Source of the DNA: Plantago major
Lineage: Eukaryota > Streptophyta > Magnoliopsida > Lamiales > Plantaginaceae
NCBI GenBank assembly: GCA_026545765.1
Contig: JAIFAC010000177.1
Location: forward strand, 1 to 64,000
Length of the DNA stretch: 64,000 nt
Direction: 5' to 3'
Under the pieces are notes generated by a model that had not been told where the DNA came from, did not search any database, and saw only the letters and a program-made list of their open reading frames with translations. The position numbers and the translations under genes were made by a program. Of the stretch, positions 43,101 through 58,100 are shown in pieces. Position 1 is the stretch's first letter; every line of letters starts with the position of its first letter.

Positions 43101-46100
43101 AACAACACAACAAACGAGTGGGACAATTACAAACGGAAAAGTCAATTTGAGATTTAAACAACACATGAGGAGTAATAAAATAACGTAAGAACTCTACTTG
43201 AGAGTAAAACAAAACACAAAAGGAGTGGGATAAATAAAACGAACAATTCCTACTGAGAGATAAACAACACAATAAAGGAGTGGGATAATGTCAAAACAAG
43301 AAGTTTATTAGATATTTAAACAATACATCAAGGAGTATGAGTATCAAAATCGAAGAACACTACTTGAGAATTCAACAACACACATAAGGAGTGGGATAAA
43401 CAACACAATAAAGGAGTGGGATAACTACAAACGGAGAAGTCAATTTGAGATTTAAACAACACACATGAGGAGTAATAAAATAACGAATGAAGAACTCTAC
43501 TTGAGAGTAAAACAAAACACAAAAGGAGTGGGATAAACAACAAACGAATTACTCCACTTGAGAGATAAACAACACAATAAAGGAGTGGGATAATGTCAAA
43601 CGAAGAAGTCTATGAGATATTTAAACAATACACTGAAGGAGTATGAGTATCAAAATCGAAGAACACTACTTGAGATTTAAACAACACACATAAGGAGTGG
43701 GATAAACAACACAATAAAGGAGTGGGACAATTACAAACGGAGAAGTCAATTTGAGATTTAAACAACACACATGAGGAGTAATAAAATAACGAACGAAGAA
43801 CTCTACTTGAGAGTAAAACAAAACACAAAAGGAGTGGGATAAACAACAAACGAACAACCTACTGAGAGACAAACAACACAATAAAGGAGTGGGATAATGT
43901 CAAACGAAGAAGTTTATTAGATATTTAAACAATACACTGAAAGAGTATGAGTGTCTAAATCGAAGAACACTACTTGAGAATTAAAAAAGACACATAAGGA
44001 GTGGGATAAACAACACAATAAAGGAGTGGGATAATTACAAACGGAGAAGTTAATTTGAGATATAATCAACACACATGAGGAGTAATAAAATAACGAACGA
44101 AGAACTCTACTTGAGAGTAAAAGAAAACACAAAAGGATTGGGATAAACAACCAACGAATTACTCCACTTGAGAGATAAACAACACAGTAGAGGAGTGGGA
44201 TAATGTCAAACGAAGAAGTCTATGAGATATTTAAACAATACATCAAGGAGTATGAGTATCAAAATCAAGAACACTACTTGAGAATTAAAAAGACACTTAA
44301 GGAGTGGGATAAACAACACAATAAAGGAGTAGGACAATTACAAACGGAGAAGACAATTTGAGATTTAAACAACACACATGAGGAGTAATAAAATAACGAA
44401 CGAACTCTACTTGAGAGTAAAACAAAACACAAAAGGAGTGGGATAAATAAAACTAACAATTTCCACTGAGAGACAAACAACACAATAAAGGAGTGGGATA
44501 ATGTCAAACGAAGAAGTTTATTAGATATTTAAACAATACATCAAGGAGTATGAGTATCAAAATCAAGAACACTACTGAGAATTAAACACACATAAGGAGT
44601 GGGACAAACAACACAATAAAGGAGGGATACTACAAACGGAGAAGTTACTTGAGATTTAAACAACACATGAGGAGTAATAAAATAACGAACGAAGAACTCT
44701 ACTTGAGAGTTAAACAAAACTCAAAAGGAGTGGGATAAACAACAACAACTACCTACTGAGATATAAACAACACAATAAAGGAGTGGGATAATGTCAAACG
44801 AAGAAGTTTATGAGATATTTAAACAATCAAGGAGTATGAGTATCAAAATCAAGAACACTACTTGAGAGTTCAACAACACACATAAGGAGTGGGATAAACA
44901 ACACAATAAAGGAGGGACAATTACAAACGGAGAAGTCAATTTGAGATTTAAACAACACACATGAGGAGTAATAAAATAACGAACGAAGAACTCTACTTGA
45001 GAGTAAAACAAAACACAAAAGGATAGGGATAAACAACAACTCCAACTGAGAAATAAACAGCACAATAAAGGAGTGGGATAATGTCAAACGAAGAAGTTTA
45101 TTAGATATTTAAACAATACATCAAGGAGTATGAGTATCAAAATCAAGAACACTACTTGAGAGTTCAACAACACACAAGGAGTGGGATAAACAACACAATA
45201 AAGGAGTGGGATACTACAAACGGAGAAGTCAATTTGAGATTTAAACAACACACATGAGGAGTAATAAAATAACGAACGTAGAACTCTACTTGAGAGTAAA
45301 ACAAAACACAAAAGGAGTGGGATAAATAAACAACTAATTTACTTGAGAGATAAACAACACAATAAAGGAGTGGGATAATGTCAAACGAAGAAGTCTATGA
45401 GATATTTAAACAATACATCAAGGAATATGAATATCACAATCGAAGAACACTACTTGACAATTAAACAACACAAATAAGGAGTGGGATAAACAACACAACA
45501 AAGGAGTGGGATTATTACAAATGGAGAAGTCAATTTGAGATTTAAACAACACACAGGAAGAGTAATAAAAAAACGAACGAAGAACTCTACTTGAGAGTAA
45601 AACAAAACACAAAAGGAGTGGGATAAACAAAAACCAACAACCTACTGAGAGATAAACAACACAATAAAGGAGTGGGATAATGTCAAACGAAGAAGTCTAT
45701 TAGATATTTAAACAATACACTGAAGGAGTATGAGTATCAAAATCGAAGAACACTACTTGAGAATTCAACAACACACATAAGGAGTGGGATAAACAACACA
45801 ATAAAGGAGTGGGATAATTACAAACGGAGAAGTTAATTTGAGATTTAAACAACACACAGGAGGAGTAATAAAATAACGAACGAAGAACTCTACTTGAGAG
45901 TAAAACAAAACACAAAAGGAGTGGGATAAACAACAAACGAATTACTCTACTTGAGAGATAAACAACACAATAAAGGAGTGGGATAATGTCAAACGAAGAA
46001 GTCTATGAGATATTTAAACAACACATCAAGGAGTATGAGTATCAAAATCAAGAACACTACTTGAGAATTTAAAAAGACACATAAGGAGTGGGATATACAA

Positions 46101-49100
46101 CACAACAAAGGAGGGACAATTACAAACGGAGAAGTCAATTTGAGATTTAAACAACACATGAGGAGTAATAAAATAACGAACGTAAGAACTCTACTTGAGA
46201 GTAAAACAAAACACAAAAGGAGTGGGATAAACAAAAACGTAACCTACTTGAGAGACAAACAACACAATAAAGGAGTGCGATAATGTCAAACGAAGAAGTT
46301 TATTAGATATTTAAACAATACATCAAGGAGTATGAGTATCAAAATCAAGAACACTACTGAGAGTTCAACAACACACATAAGGAGTGGGATAAACAACACA
46401 ACAAAGGAGGGATACAATTACAAACGGAGAAGTCAATTTGAGATTTAAACAACACATGAGGAGTAATAAAATAACGTAAGAACTCTACTTGAGAGTAAAA
46501 CAAAAAACAAAAGGAGTGGGATAAACAACAAACGAACAAATTTACTGAGAGACAAACAACACAATAAAGGAGTGGGATAATGTCAAACCAAGAAGTTTAT
46601 TAGATATTTAAACAATACATCAAGGAGTATGAGTATCAAAATCAAGAACACTACTTGAGAATTAAACAACACACATAAGGAGTGGACAAACACAATAAAG
46701 GAGTGGGATAATTACAAACGGAGAAGTTACTTGAGATTTAAACAACACATGAGGAGTAATAAAATAACGAACGTAAGAACTCTACTTGAGAGTAAAACAA
46801 AACACAAAAGGAGTGGGATAAACAAAAACTAACACTTACTGAGAGATAAACAACACAATAAAGGAGTGGGATAATGTCAAACGAAGAAGTTTATTAGATA
46901 TTTAAACAATACATCAAGGAGTATGAGTATCAAAATCAAGAACACTACTTGAGAATTCAACAACACACATAAGGAGTGGGATAAACAACACAACAAAGGA
47001 GTGGGACATTACAAACGGAGAAGTCAATTTGAGATTTAAACAACACATGAGGAGTAATAAAATAACGTAAGAACTCTACTTGAGAGTAAAACAAAACACA
47101 AAAGGAGTGGGATAAACAACAAACGAATTACTCCACTGAGAGAGACAAAACACAATAAAGGAGTGGGATAATGTCAAACCAAGAAGTTTATGAGATATTT
47201 AAACAATACATCAAGGAGTATGAGTATCAAAATCAAGAACACTACTTGAGAATTAAAAACACACATAAGGAGTGGGACAACAACACAATAAAGGAGTGGG
47301 ACAATTACAAACGGAGAAGTTACTTGAGATTTAAAACAACACATGAGGAGTAAAATAATAACGAAGAACTCTACTTGAGAGTAAAACAAAACACAAAAGG
47401 AGTGGGATAAACAAAAAACGAACAACTCCACTTGAGAGATAAACAACACAATAAAGGAGTGGGATAATGTCAAACGAAGAAGTTTATGAGATATTTAAAC
47501 AACAATCAAGGAGTATGAGTATCAAAATCGAAGAACACTACTTGAGAGTTCAACAACACACATAAGGAGTGGGATAAACAACACAATAAAGGAGTGGGAC
47601 AATTACAAACGGAGAAGTCAATTTGAGATTTAAACAACACACATGAGGAGTAACAAAATAACGAACGAAGAACTCTACTTGAGAGTTAAACAAAACACAA
47701 AAGGAGTGGGATAAACAAAAAACGAACAACCCCATCTGTTACTGATATAAACAACACAATAAAGGAGTGGGATAATGTCAAACGAAGAAGTTTATGAGAT
47801 ATTTAAACAATACACTGAAGGAGTATGAGTGTCAAAATCGGAGAACACTACTTGAGAATTAAAAATGACACATAAGGAGTGGGATAAACAACACAATAAA
47901 GGAGTGGGACAATTACAAACGGAGAAGTCAATTTGAGATTTAAACAACACAAATGAGGAGTAACAAAATAACGAACGAAGAACTCTACTTGAGAGTTAAA
48001 CAAAACACAAAAGGAGTGGGATAAACAAAACGTAATAACCTACTTGATAGATAAACAACACAATAAAGGAGTGGGATAATGTCAAACGAAGAAGTCTATT
48101 AGATATTTAAACAATACACTGAAGGAGTATGAGTATCAAAATCGAAGAACACTACTTGAGAGTTCAACAACACACATAAGGAGTGGGATAAACAACACAA
48201 TAAACGAGTGGGATAATTACAAACGGAGAAGTCAATTTGAGATTTAAACAACACACAGGAGGGGTAATAAAATAACGAACGAAGAACTCTACTTGAGAGT
48301 AAAACAAAACACAAAAGGAGTGGGATAAACAACAAACGAACAACTCCACTTGAGAGATAAACAACACAATAAAGGAGTGGGATAATGTCAAACGAAGAAG
48401 TCTATTAGATATTTAAACAATCAACTGAAGGAATATGAATATCACAATCGAAGAACACTACTTGACAGTTAAACAACACACATAAGGAGTGGGACAAACA
48501 ACACAATAAAGGAGTGGGATTATTACAAACGGAGAAGTCAATTTGAGATTTAAACAACACACATGAGGAGTAATAAAATAACGAACGAAGAACTCTACTT
48601 GAGAGTTAAACAAAACACAAAAGGAGTGTGATAAACAACCAACGAATTACTCCAAGTGAGAGATAAACAACACAATAAAGGAGTGGGATAATGTCAAACG
48701 AAGAAGTCTATTAGATATTTAAACAATAAACTGAAGGAATATGAATATCACAATCGAAGAACACTACTTGACACTTAAACAACACTCATAAGGAGTGGGA
48801 TAAACAACACAACAAACGAGTGGGACAATTACAAACGGAGAAGTCAATTTGAGATTTAAACAACACACAGGAGGAGTACTAAAATAACGAACGAAGAACT
48901 CTACTTGAGAGTAAAACAAAACACAAAAGGAGTGGGATAAACAACAAAATACCTACTTGAGAGATAAACAACACAATAAAGGAGTGGGATAATGTCAAAC
49001 GAAGAAGTCTATTAGATATTTAAACAATACATCAAGGAGTATGAGTATCAAAATCAAGAACACTACTTGAGAATTAAAACACACATAAGGAGTGGGATAA

Positions 49101-52100
49101 ACAACACAATAAAGGAGTGGGACAATTACAAACGGAGAAGACAATTTGAGATTTAAACAACACATGAGGAGTAATAAAATAACGTAAGAATTTCTACTGA
49201 GAGTAAAACAAAACACAAAAGGAGTGGGATAAAATAAAACGAACAACCCACTGATAGATAAACAACACAATAAAGGAGTGGGATAATGTCAAACGAAGAA
49301 GTTTATTAGAGATTTAAACAATACATCAAGGAGTATGAGTATCAAAATCAAGAACACTACTGAGAGTTCAACAACACACATAAGGAGTGGGACAAACAAC
49401 ACAACAAAGGAGTGGGACATTACAAACGGAGAAGTCAATTTGAGATTTAAACAACACATGAGGAGTAATAAAATAACGTAAGAACTCTACTTGAGAGTAA
49501 AACAAAACACAAAAGGAGTGGGATAAACAACAAAATACCTACTGAGAGACAAACAACACAATAAAGGAGTGGGATAATGTCAAACAAGAAGTTTATGAGA
49601 TATTTAAACAATACATCAAGGAGTATGAGTATCAAAATCAAGAACACTACTTGAGAATTAAAAAACACACATAAGGAGTGGGACAAACAACACAATAAAG
49701 GAGGGACAATTACAAACGGAGAAGTCAATTTGAGATTTAAACAACACATGAGGAGTAATAATAAATAACGTAAGAACTCTACTTGAGAGTAAAACAAAAC
49801 ACAAAAGGAGTGGGATAAACAAAACCAACAACTCCACTTGAGAGACAACAACACAATAAAGGAGTGGGATAATGTCAAACGAAGAAGTTAGATATTTAAA
49901 CAATACATCAAGGAGTATGAGTATCAAAATCAAGAACACTACTTGAGAATTCAACAACACACATAAGGAGTGGGACAAACAACACAACAAAGGAGTGGGA
50001 CAATTACAAACGAGAAGTTACTTGAGATTTAAACAACACATGAGGAGTAATAAAATAACGAACGTAAGAACTCTACTGAGAGTAAAACAAAACACAAAAG
50101 GAGTGGGATAAATAACAAAACTAACCCACTTGAGAGATAAACAACACAATAAAGGAGTGGGATAATGTCGAACGAAGAAGTCTATTAGATATTTAAACAA
50201 TACACTGAAGGAGAATGAGTATCAAAATCGAAGAACACTACTTGAGAGTTCAACAACACACATAAGGAGTGTGATAAACAACACAATAAAGGAATGGGAT
50301 AATTACAAACGGAGAAGTCAATTTGAGATTTAAACAACACACATGAGGAGTAATAAAATAACGAACGAAGAACTCTACTTGAGAGTAAAACAAAACACAA
50401 AAGGAGTGGGATAAACAACAAAACTATTTCCACTTGAGAGATAAACAACACAATAAAGGAGTGGGATGATGTCAAACGAAGAAGTCTATGAGATATTTAA
50501 ACAATACACTGAAAGAGTATGAGTGTCAAAATCGAAGAACACTACTTGAGAATTAAAAAAGATACATAAGGAGTGGGAAAAACAACACAATAAAGGAGTG
50601 GGATTATTACAAACAGAGAAGTCAATTTGAGATTTAAACAACACACAGGAGGAGTAATAAAATAACGAACGAAGAACTCTACTTGAGAGTAAAACAAAAC
50701 ACAAAAGGATTGGGATAAACAACCAACGAATTACTCCACTTGAGAGATAAACAACACAATAAAGGAGTGGGATAATGTCAAATCAAGAAGTGTATTAGAT
50801 ATTTAAACAATACACTGAAGGAGTATGAGTATCAAAATCAATGAACACTACTGAGAATTCAACAACACACATAAAGAGTGGGATAAACAACACAATAAAG
50901 GAGTGGGATAATTACAAACGGAGAAGTTACTTGAGATTTAAACAACACATGAGGAGTAATAAAATAACGAACGTAAGAACTCTACTTGAGAGTAAAACAA
51001 AACACAAAAGGAGTGGGATAAATAACAACAATTTCAATTGAGAGACAAACAACACAACAAAGGAGTGGGATAATGTCAAACGAAGAAGTTTATTAGATAT
51101 TTAAACAATACATCAAGGAGTATGAGTATCAAAATCAAGAACACTACTTGAGAATTCAAAACACACATAAGGAGTGGGACAAACAACACAATAAAGGAGT
51201 GGGATAAATACAAACGGAAAAGTCTATTTGAGATTTAAACAACACATGTGAGGAGTAAATAACTAACGTAAGAATTTCTACTTGAGAGTAAAACAAAACA
51301 CAAAAGGAGTGGGATAAACAACAAACAACATTTACTTGAGAGATAAACAACACAATAAAGGAGTGGATAATGTCAAACCAAGAAGTTTATGAGATATTTA
51401 AACAATACATCAAGGAGTATGAGTATCAAAATCAAGAACACTACTTGAGAATTCAACAACACACATAAGGAGTGGGACAAACAACACAACAAAGGAGGGA
51501 CAATTACAAACGGAGAAGTCAATTTGAGATTTAAACAACACACAGGAGTAATAATAAATAACGTAAGAACTCTACTTGAGAGTAAACAAAAACACAAAGG
51601 AGTGGGATAAATAAAACTAACAATTCCTACTGAGAGATAAACAACACAATAAAGGAGTGGGATAATGTCAAACGAAGAAGTTTATTAGATATTTAAACAA
51701 TACATCAAGGAGTATCAAAATCAAGAACACTACTGAGAATTAAAAAGACACATAAGGAGTGGGACAAAACAACACAATAAAGTGGGGACACTACAAACGG
51801 AGAAGTTACTTGAGATTTAAACAACACATGAGGAGTAATAAAATAATTTAAGAACTCTACTTGAGAGTAAAACAAAACACAAAAGGAGTGGGATAAACAA
51901 CAAACTAACAACCTACTGAGAGATAAACAACACAATAAAGGAGTGGCATAATGTCAAACGAAGAAGTTTATTAGATATTTAAACAATACATCAAGGAGTA
52001 TGAGTATCAAAATCAAGAACACTACTTGAGAATTAAACAACACACATAAGGAGTGGGACAAAACAACAATAAAGGAGGGATAATTACAAACGGAGAAGTC

Positions 52101-55100
52101 AATTTGAGATTTAAACAACACACATGAGGAGTAATAAAATAACGAACGAAGAACTCTACTTGAGAGTAAAACAAAACACAAAAGTGGGGATAAACAAAAC
52201 TAATTACTCCACTGAGAGACAAACAACACAATAAAGGAGTGGGATAATGTCAAACCAAGAAGTTTATGAGATATTTAAACAATACATCAAGGAGTATGAG
52301 TATCAAAATCAAGAACACTACTTGAGAATTAAAAAGACACATAAGGAGTGGGACAAACAACACAACAAAGGAGTGGGATATTACAAACGGAGAAGTTAAT
52401 TTGAGATTTAAACAACACATGAGGAGTAATAAAATAACGAATTAAGAATTCTTACTTGAGAGTAAAACAAAACACAAAAGGAGTGGGATAAACAACAAAA
52501 CAATTCCTACTGAGAGATACACAACACAGTAAAGGAGTGGGATAATGTCAAACGAAGAAGTTTACTAGATATTTAAACAATACATCAAGGAGTATGAGTA
52601 TCAAAATCAAGAACACTACTTGAGAATTCAAAACACACATAAGGAGTGGGATAAACAACACAATAAAGGAGGGACAATTACAAACGGAGAAGTCAATTTG
52701 AGATTTAAACAACACACAACACATGAGGAGTAATAAATAACGAATAAGAACTCTACTTGAGAGTAAAACAAAACACAAAAGGAGTGGGATAAACAACAAT
52801 TACTTGAGATATAAACAACACAATAAAGGAGTGGGATAATGTCAAACGAAGAAGTTTATGAGATATTTAAACAATACACTGAAGGAGTATGAGTGTCGAA
52901 ATCGGAGAACACTACTTGAGAATTAAAAATGACACATAAGGAGTGGGATAAACAACACAACAAAGGAGGGACAATTACAAACGGAGAAGTTAATTTGAGA
53001 TTTAAACAACACATGAGGAGTAATAAAATAACGTAAGAACTCTACTTGAGAGTAAAACAAAACACAAAAGGAGTGGGATAAATAAAACTAACAACTCCAC
53101 TGAGAGATAAACAACACAATAAAGGAGTGGGATAATGTCAAACGAAGAAGTCCATTAGATATTTAAACAATACAATGAAGGAGTATGAGTATCAAAATCG
53201 AACAACACTACTTGAGAATTCAACAACACACATAAGGAGTGGGATAAACAACACAATAAAGGAGTGGGCAATTATAAACGGAGAAGTTATTTGAGATTTA
53301 AACAACACACATGAGGAGTAATAAAATAACAACGTAAGAACTTTACTTGAGAGTAAAACAAAACACAAAAGGAGTGGGATAAATAACAAACAACCTACTG
53401 AGAGATAAACAACACAATAAAGGAGTGGGATAATGTCAAACGAAGAAGTCTATTAGATATTTAAACAATACATCAAGGAGTATGAGTATCAAAATCAAGA
53501 ACACTACTTGAGAATTCAACAACACACATAAGGAGTGGGATAAACAACACAATAAAGGAGTGGGATACTACAAACGGAGAAGTCAATTTGAGATTTAAAC
53601 AACACACATGAGGAGTAATAAAATAACGAACGTAAGAACTCTACTCGAGAGTAAAACAAAACACAAAAGGAGTGGGATAAACAAACAACAATTTACTGAG
53701 AGATAAACAACACAATAAAGGAGTGGGATAATGTCAAACGAAGAAGTTTATGAGATATTTAAACAATACATCAAGGAGTATGAGTATCAAAATCAAGAAC
53801 ACTACTGAGAATTAAAAACACACAAGGAGTGGGATAAACAACACAACAAAGGAGGGACAATTACAAACGGAGAAGTCAATTTGAGATTTAAACAACACAT
53901 GAGGAGTAATAAAATAACGAACGAAGAACTCTACTGAGAGTAAAACAAAACACAAAAGGAGTGGGATAAACAAAAATTAACAACCTACTGAGAGACAAAC
54001 AACACAATAAAGGAGTGGGATAATGTCAAACGAAGAAGTTTATAGATATTTAAACAATACATCAAGGAGTATGAGTATCAAAATCAAGAACACTACTTGA
54101 GAATTAAAAACAACACATAAGGAGTGGGATAAACAACACAATAAAGGAGGGACAATTACAAACGGAGAAGTCAATTTGAGATTAAACAACACACATGAGG
54201 AGTAATAAATAATAACGTAAGAACTCTACTTGAGAGTAAAACAAAACACTAAAGGAGTGGGATAAACAGCAAACTAACAACTTAGCCTGAGAGATAAACA
54301 ACACAATAAAGGAGTGGGATAATGTCAAGCGAAGAAGTTTATTAGATATTTAAACAATACATCAAGGAGTATGAGTATCAAAATCAAGAACACTACTGAG
54401 AATTCAACAACACACATAAGGAGTGGGACAAACAACACAACAAAGGAGGGATACTACAAACGGAGAAGTTACTTGAGATTTAAACAACACACAGGAGGGG
54501 TAATAAAATAACGAACGAAGAACTTTACTTGAGAGTAAAACAAAACACAAAAGGAGTGGGATAAACAAAACAATACCTACTGAGAGACAAACAACACAAT
54601 AAAGGAGTGGGATAAGGTCAAACGAAGAAGTTTATTAGATATTTAAACAATACATCAAGGAGTATGAGTATCAAAATCAAGAACACTACTTGAGAATTAA
54701 ACAACACAAATAAGGAGTGGGATAAACAACACAACAAAGGAGTGGGATACTACAAACGGAGAAGTCAATTTGAGATTTAAACAACACAGGAGGAGTAATA
54801 AAATAACGAACGAAGAACTCTACTTGAGAGTAAAACAAAACACAAAAGGATTGGGATAAACAACAAACTAATTACCCAATTGAGATATAAACAACACAAT
54901 AAAGGAGTGGGATAATGTCAAACGAAGAAGTTTATGAGATATTTAAACAATACATCAAGGAGTATGAGTATCAAAATCAAGAACACTACTTGAGAATTAA
55001 AAAGTCACATAAGGAGTGGGATAAACAACACAATAAAGGAGTGGGAACAATACAAACGGAGAAGTTACTTGAGATTTAAACAACACACATGAGGAGTAAT

Positions 55101-58100
55101 AAATAATAACGAAGAACTTTCTACTTGAGAGTAAAACAAAACACAAAAGGAGTGGGATAAACAAAACTAAATTTACTGAGAGATAAACAACACAATAAAG
55201 GAGTGGGATAATGTCAAACGAAGAAGTCTATTAGATATTTAAACAATACATCAAGGAGTATGAGTATCAAAATCAAGAACACTACTTGAGAATTCAACAA
55301 CACACATAAGGAGTGGACAAAACACAACAATAAAGGAGTGGGACAATTACAAACGGAGAAGTCAATTTGAGATTTAACAACACATGAGGAGTAATAAAAT
55401 AATAACGTAAGAACTTCTACTGAGAGTAAAACAAAACACAAAAGGAGTGGGATAAACAAAACTAATTACTGATAGATAAACAACACAATAAAGGAGTGGG
55501 ATAATGTCAAACGAAGAAGTTTATGAGATATTTAAACAATACATCAAGGAGTATGAGTATCAAAATCAAGAACACTACTGAGAATTAAAAACACAACAAA
55601 GGAGTGGGACAATTACAAACGGAGAAGTCAATTTGAGATTTAAACGACACATGAGGAGTAATAAAATAACGTAAGAATTTCTACTGAGAGTAAAACAAAA
55701 CACAAAAGGAGGGACATAAAAAATAAATTTACTGAGAGATAAACAACACAATAAAGGAGGGATAATGTCAAACTAAGAAGTCTATGAGATATTTAAACAA
55801 TACACTGAAAGAGTATGAATGTCAAAATCGAAGAACACTACTTGAGAATTAAAAAAGACACATAAGGAGTCGGATAAACAACACAATAATGGCGTGGGAC
55901 AATTACAAACGAACAAGTCAATTTGAGATTTAAACAACACACTGGAGGAGTAATAAAATAACGAACGAAGAACTCTACTTGAGAGTAAAACAAAACTCAA
56001 AAGGAGTGGGATAAACAAAAACGAATACTCCACTGAGAGATAAACAACACAATAAAGGAGTGGGATAATGTCAAACTAAGAAGTTTATTAGATATTTAAA
56101 CAATACATCAAGGAGTATGAGTATCAAAATCAAGAACACTACTTGAGAATTCAACAACACACATAAGGAGTGGATAAACAACACAATAAAGGAGGGACAA
56201 TTACAAACGGAGAAGTCAATTTGAGATTTAAACAACACACATGGAGAGTAATAAAATAACGAACGAAGAACTTCTACTTGAGAGTAAACAAAACACAAAA
56301 GGAGTGGGATAAACAAACAACCTAATTACTGAGAGACAAACAACACAATAAAGGAGTGGGATAATGTCAAACGAAGAAGTTTATGAGATATTTAAACAAT
56401 ACACTGAAGGAGTATGAGTGTCAAAATCGTAGAACACTACTTGAGAATTAAAAATGACACATAAGGAGTGGGATAAACAACACAATAAAGGAGTGGGACA
56501 ATTACAAACGGAGAAGTCAATTTGAGATTTAAACAACACACAGGAGGAGTAATAAAATAACGTAAGAACTCTACTGAGAGTAAAACAAAACACAAAAGGA
56601 GTGGGATAAACAAAAACTAACAACCTACTGAGAGATAAACAACACAATAAAGGAGTGGGATAATGTCAAACGAAGAAGTTTATTAGATATTTAAACAATA
56701 CATCAAGGAGTATGAGTATCAAAATCAAGAACACTACTGAGAATTCAACAACACACATAAGGAGTGGGACAAACAACACAACAAAGGAGGGACAATTACA
56801 AACGGAGAAGTTACTTGAGATTTAAACAACACACATGAGGAGTAATAAAATAACGAACGTAAGAACTTACTACTGAGAGTAAAACAAAACACAAAAGGAG
56901 TGGGATAAATAAAACTAACAACCTACTGAGAGATAAACAACACAATAAAGGAGTGGGATAATGTCAAACAAGAAGTTTATTAGATATTTAAACAATACAT
57001 CAAGGAGTATGAGTATCAAAATCAAGAACACTACTGAGAGAACAAAAACACATAAGGAGTGGGATAAACAACACAATAAAGGAGTGGACACTACAAACGG
57101 AGAAGTCAATTGAGATTTAAACAACACATGAGGAGTAATAAAATAACGAACGAAGAACTCTACTTGAGAGTAAAACAAAACACAAAAGGAGTGGGATAAA
57201 CAACAACTAATTACTCCACTGAGAGACAAACAACACAATAAAGGAGTGGGATAATGTCAAACCAAGAAGTTTATTAGATATTTAAACAATACATCAAGGA
57301 GTATGAGTATCAAATCAAGAACACTACTTGAGAATTAAAACACACATAAGGAGTGGGATAAACAACACAACAAAGGAGTGGGATAATTACAAACGGAGAA
57401 GTCAATTTGAGATTTAAACAACACATGTGAGGAGTAATAAAATAACGTAAGAACTCTACTGAGAGTAAAACAAAACACAAAAGGAGTGGGATAAACAACA
57501 AACCAATTACCTACTTGAGAGATAAACAACACAATAAAGGAGTGGGATAATGTCAAACAAGAAGTTTATGAGATATTTAAACAATACATCAAGGAGTATG
57601 AGTATCAAAATCAAGAACACTACTGAGAATTAAAAAGACACATAAGGAGTGGGATAAACAACACAATAAAGGAGGGGACAACAAAACGAGAAGTTAATTT
57701 GAGATTTAAACAACACACAGGAGTAATAATAAATAACGTAAGAACTCTACTGAGAGTAAAACAAAACACAAAAGGAGTGGGATAAACAAAAATAACAACT
57801 CAATTGAGAGATAAACAACACAATAAAGGAGTGGGATAATGTCAAACGAAGAAGTCTATTAGATATTTAAACAATACATCAAGGAGTATGAGTATCAAAA
57901 TCAAGAACACTACTGAGAGTTCAACAACACACATAAGGAGTGGGACAAACAACACAACAAAGGAGTGGGATAATTACAAACGGAGAAGTCAATTTGAGAT
58001 TTAACAACAACACATGAGGAGTAATAAAATAACGAACGTAAGAACTTACTGAGAGTAAAACAAAACACAAAAGGAGTGGGATAAATAAAACGAATTACCT

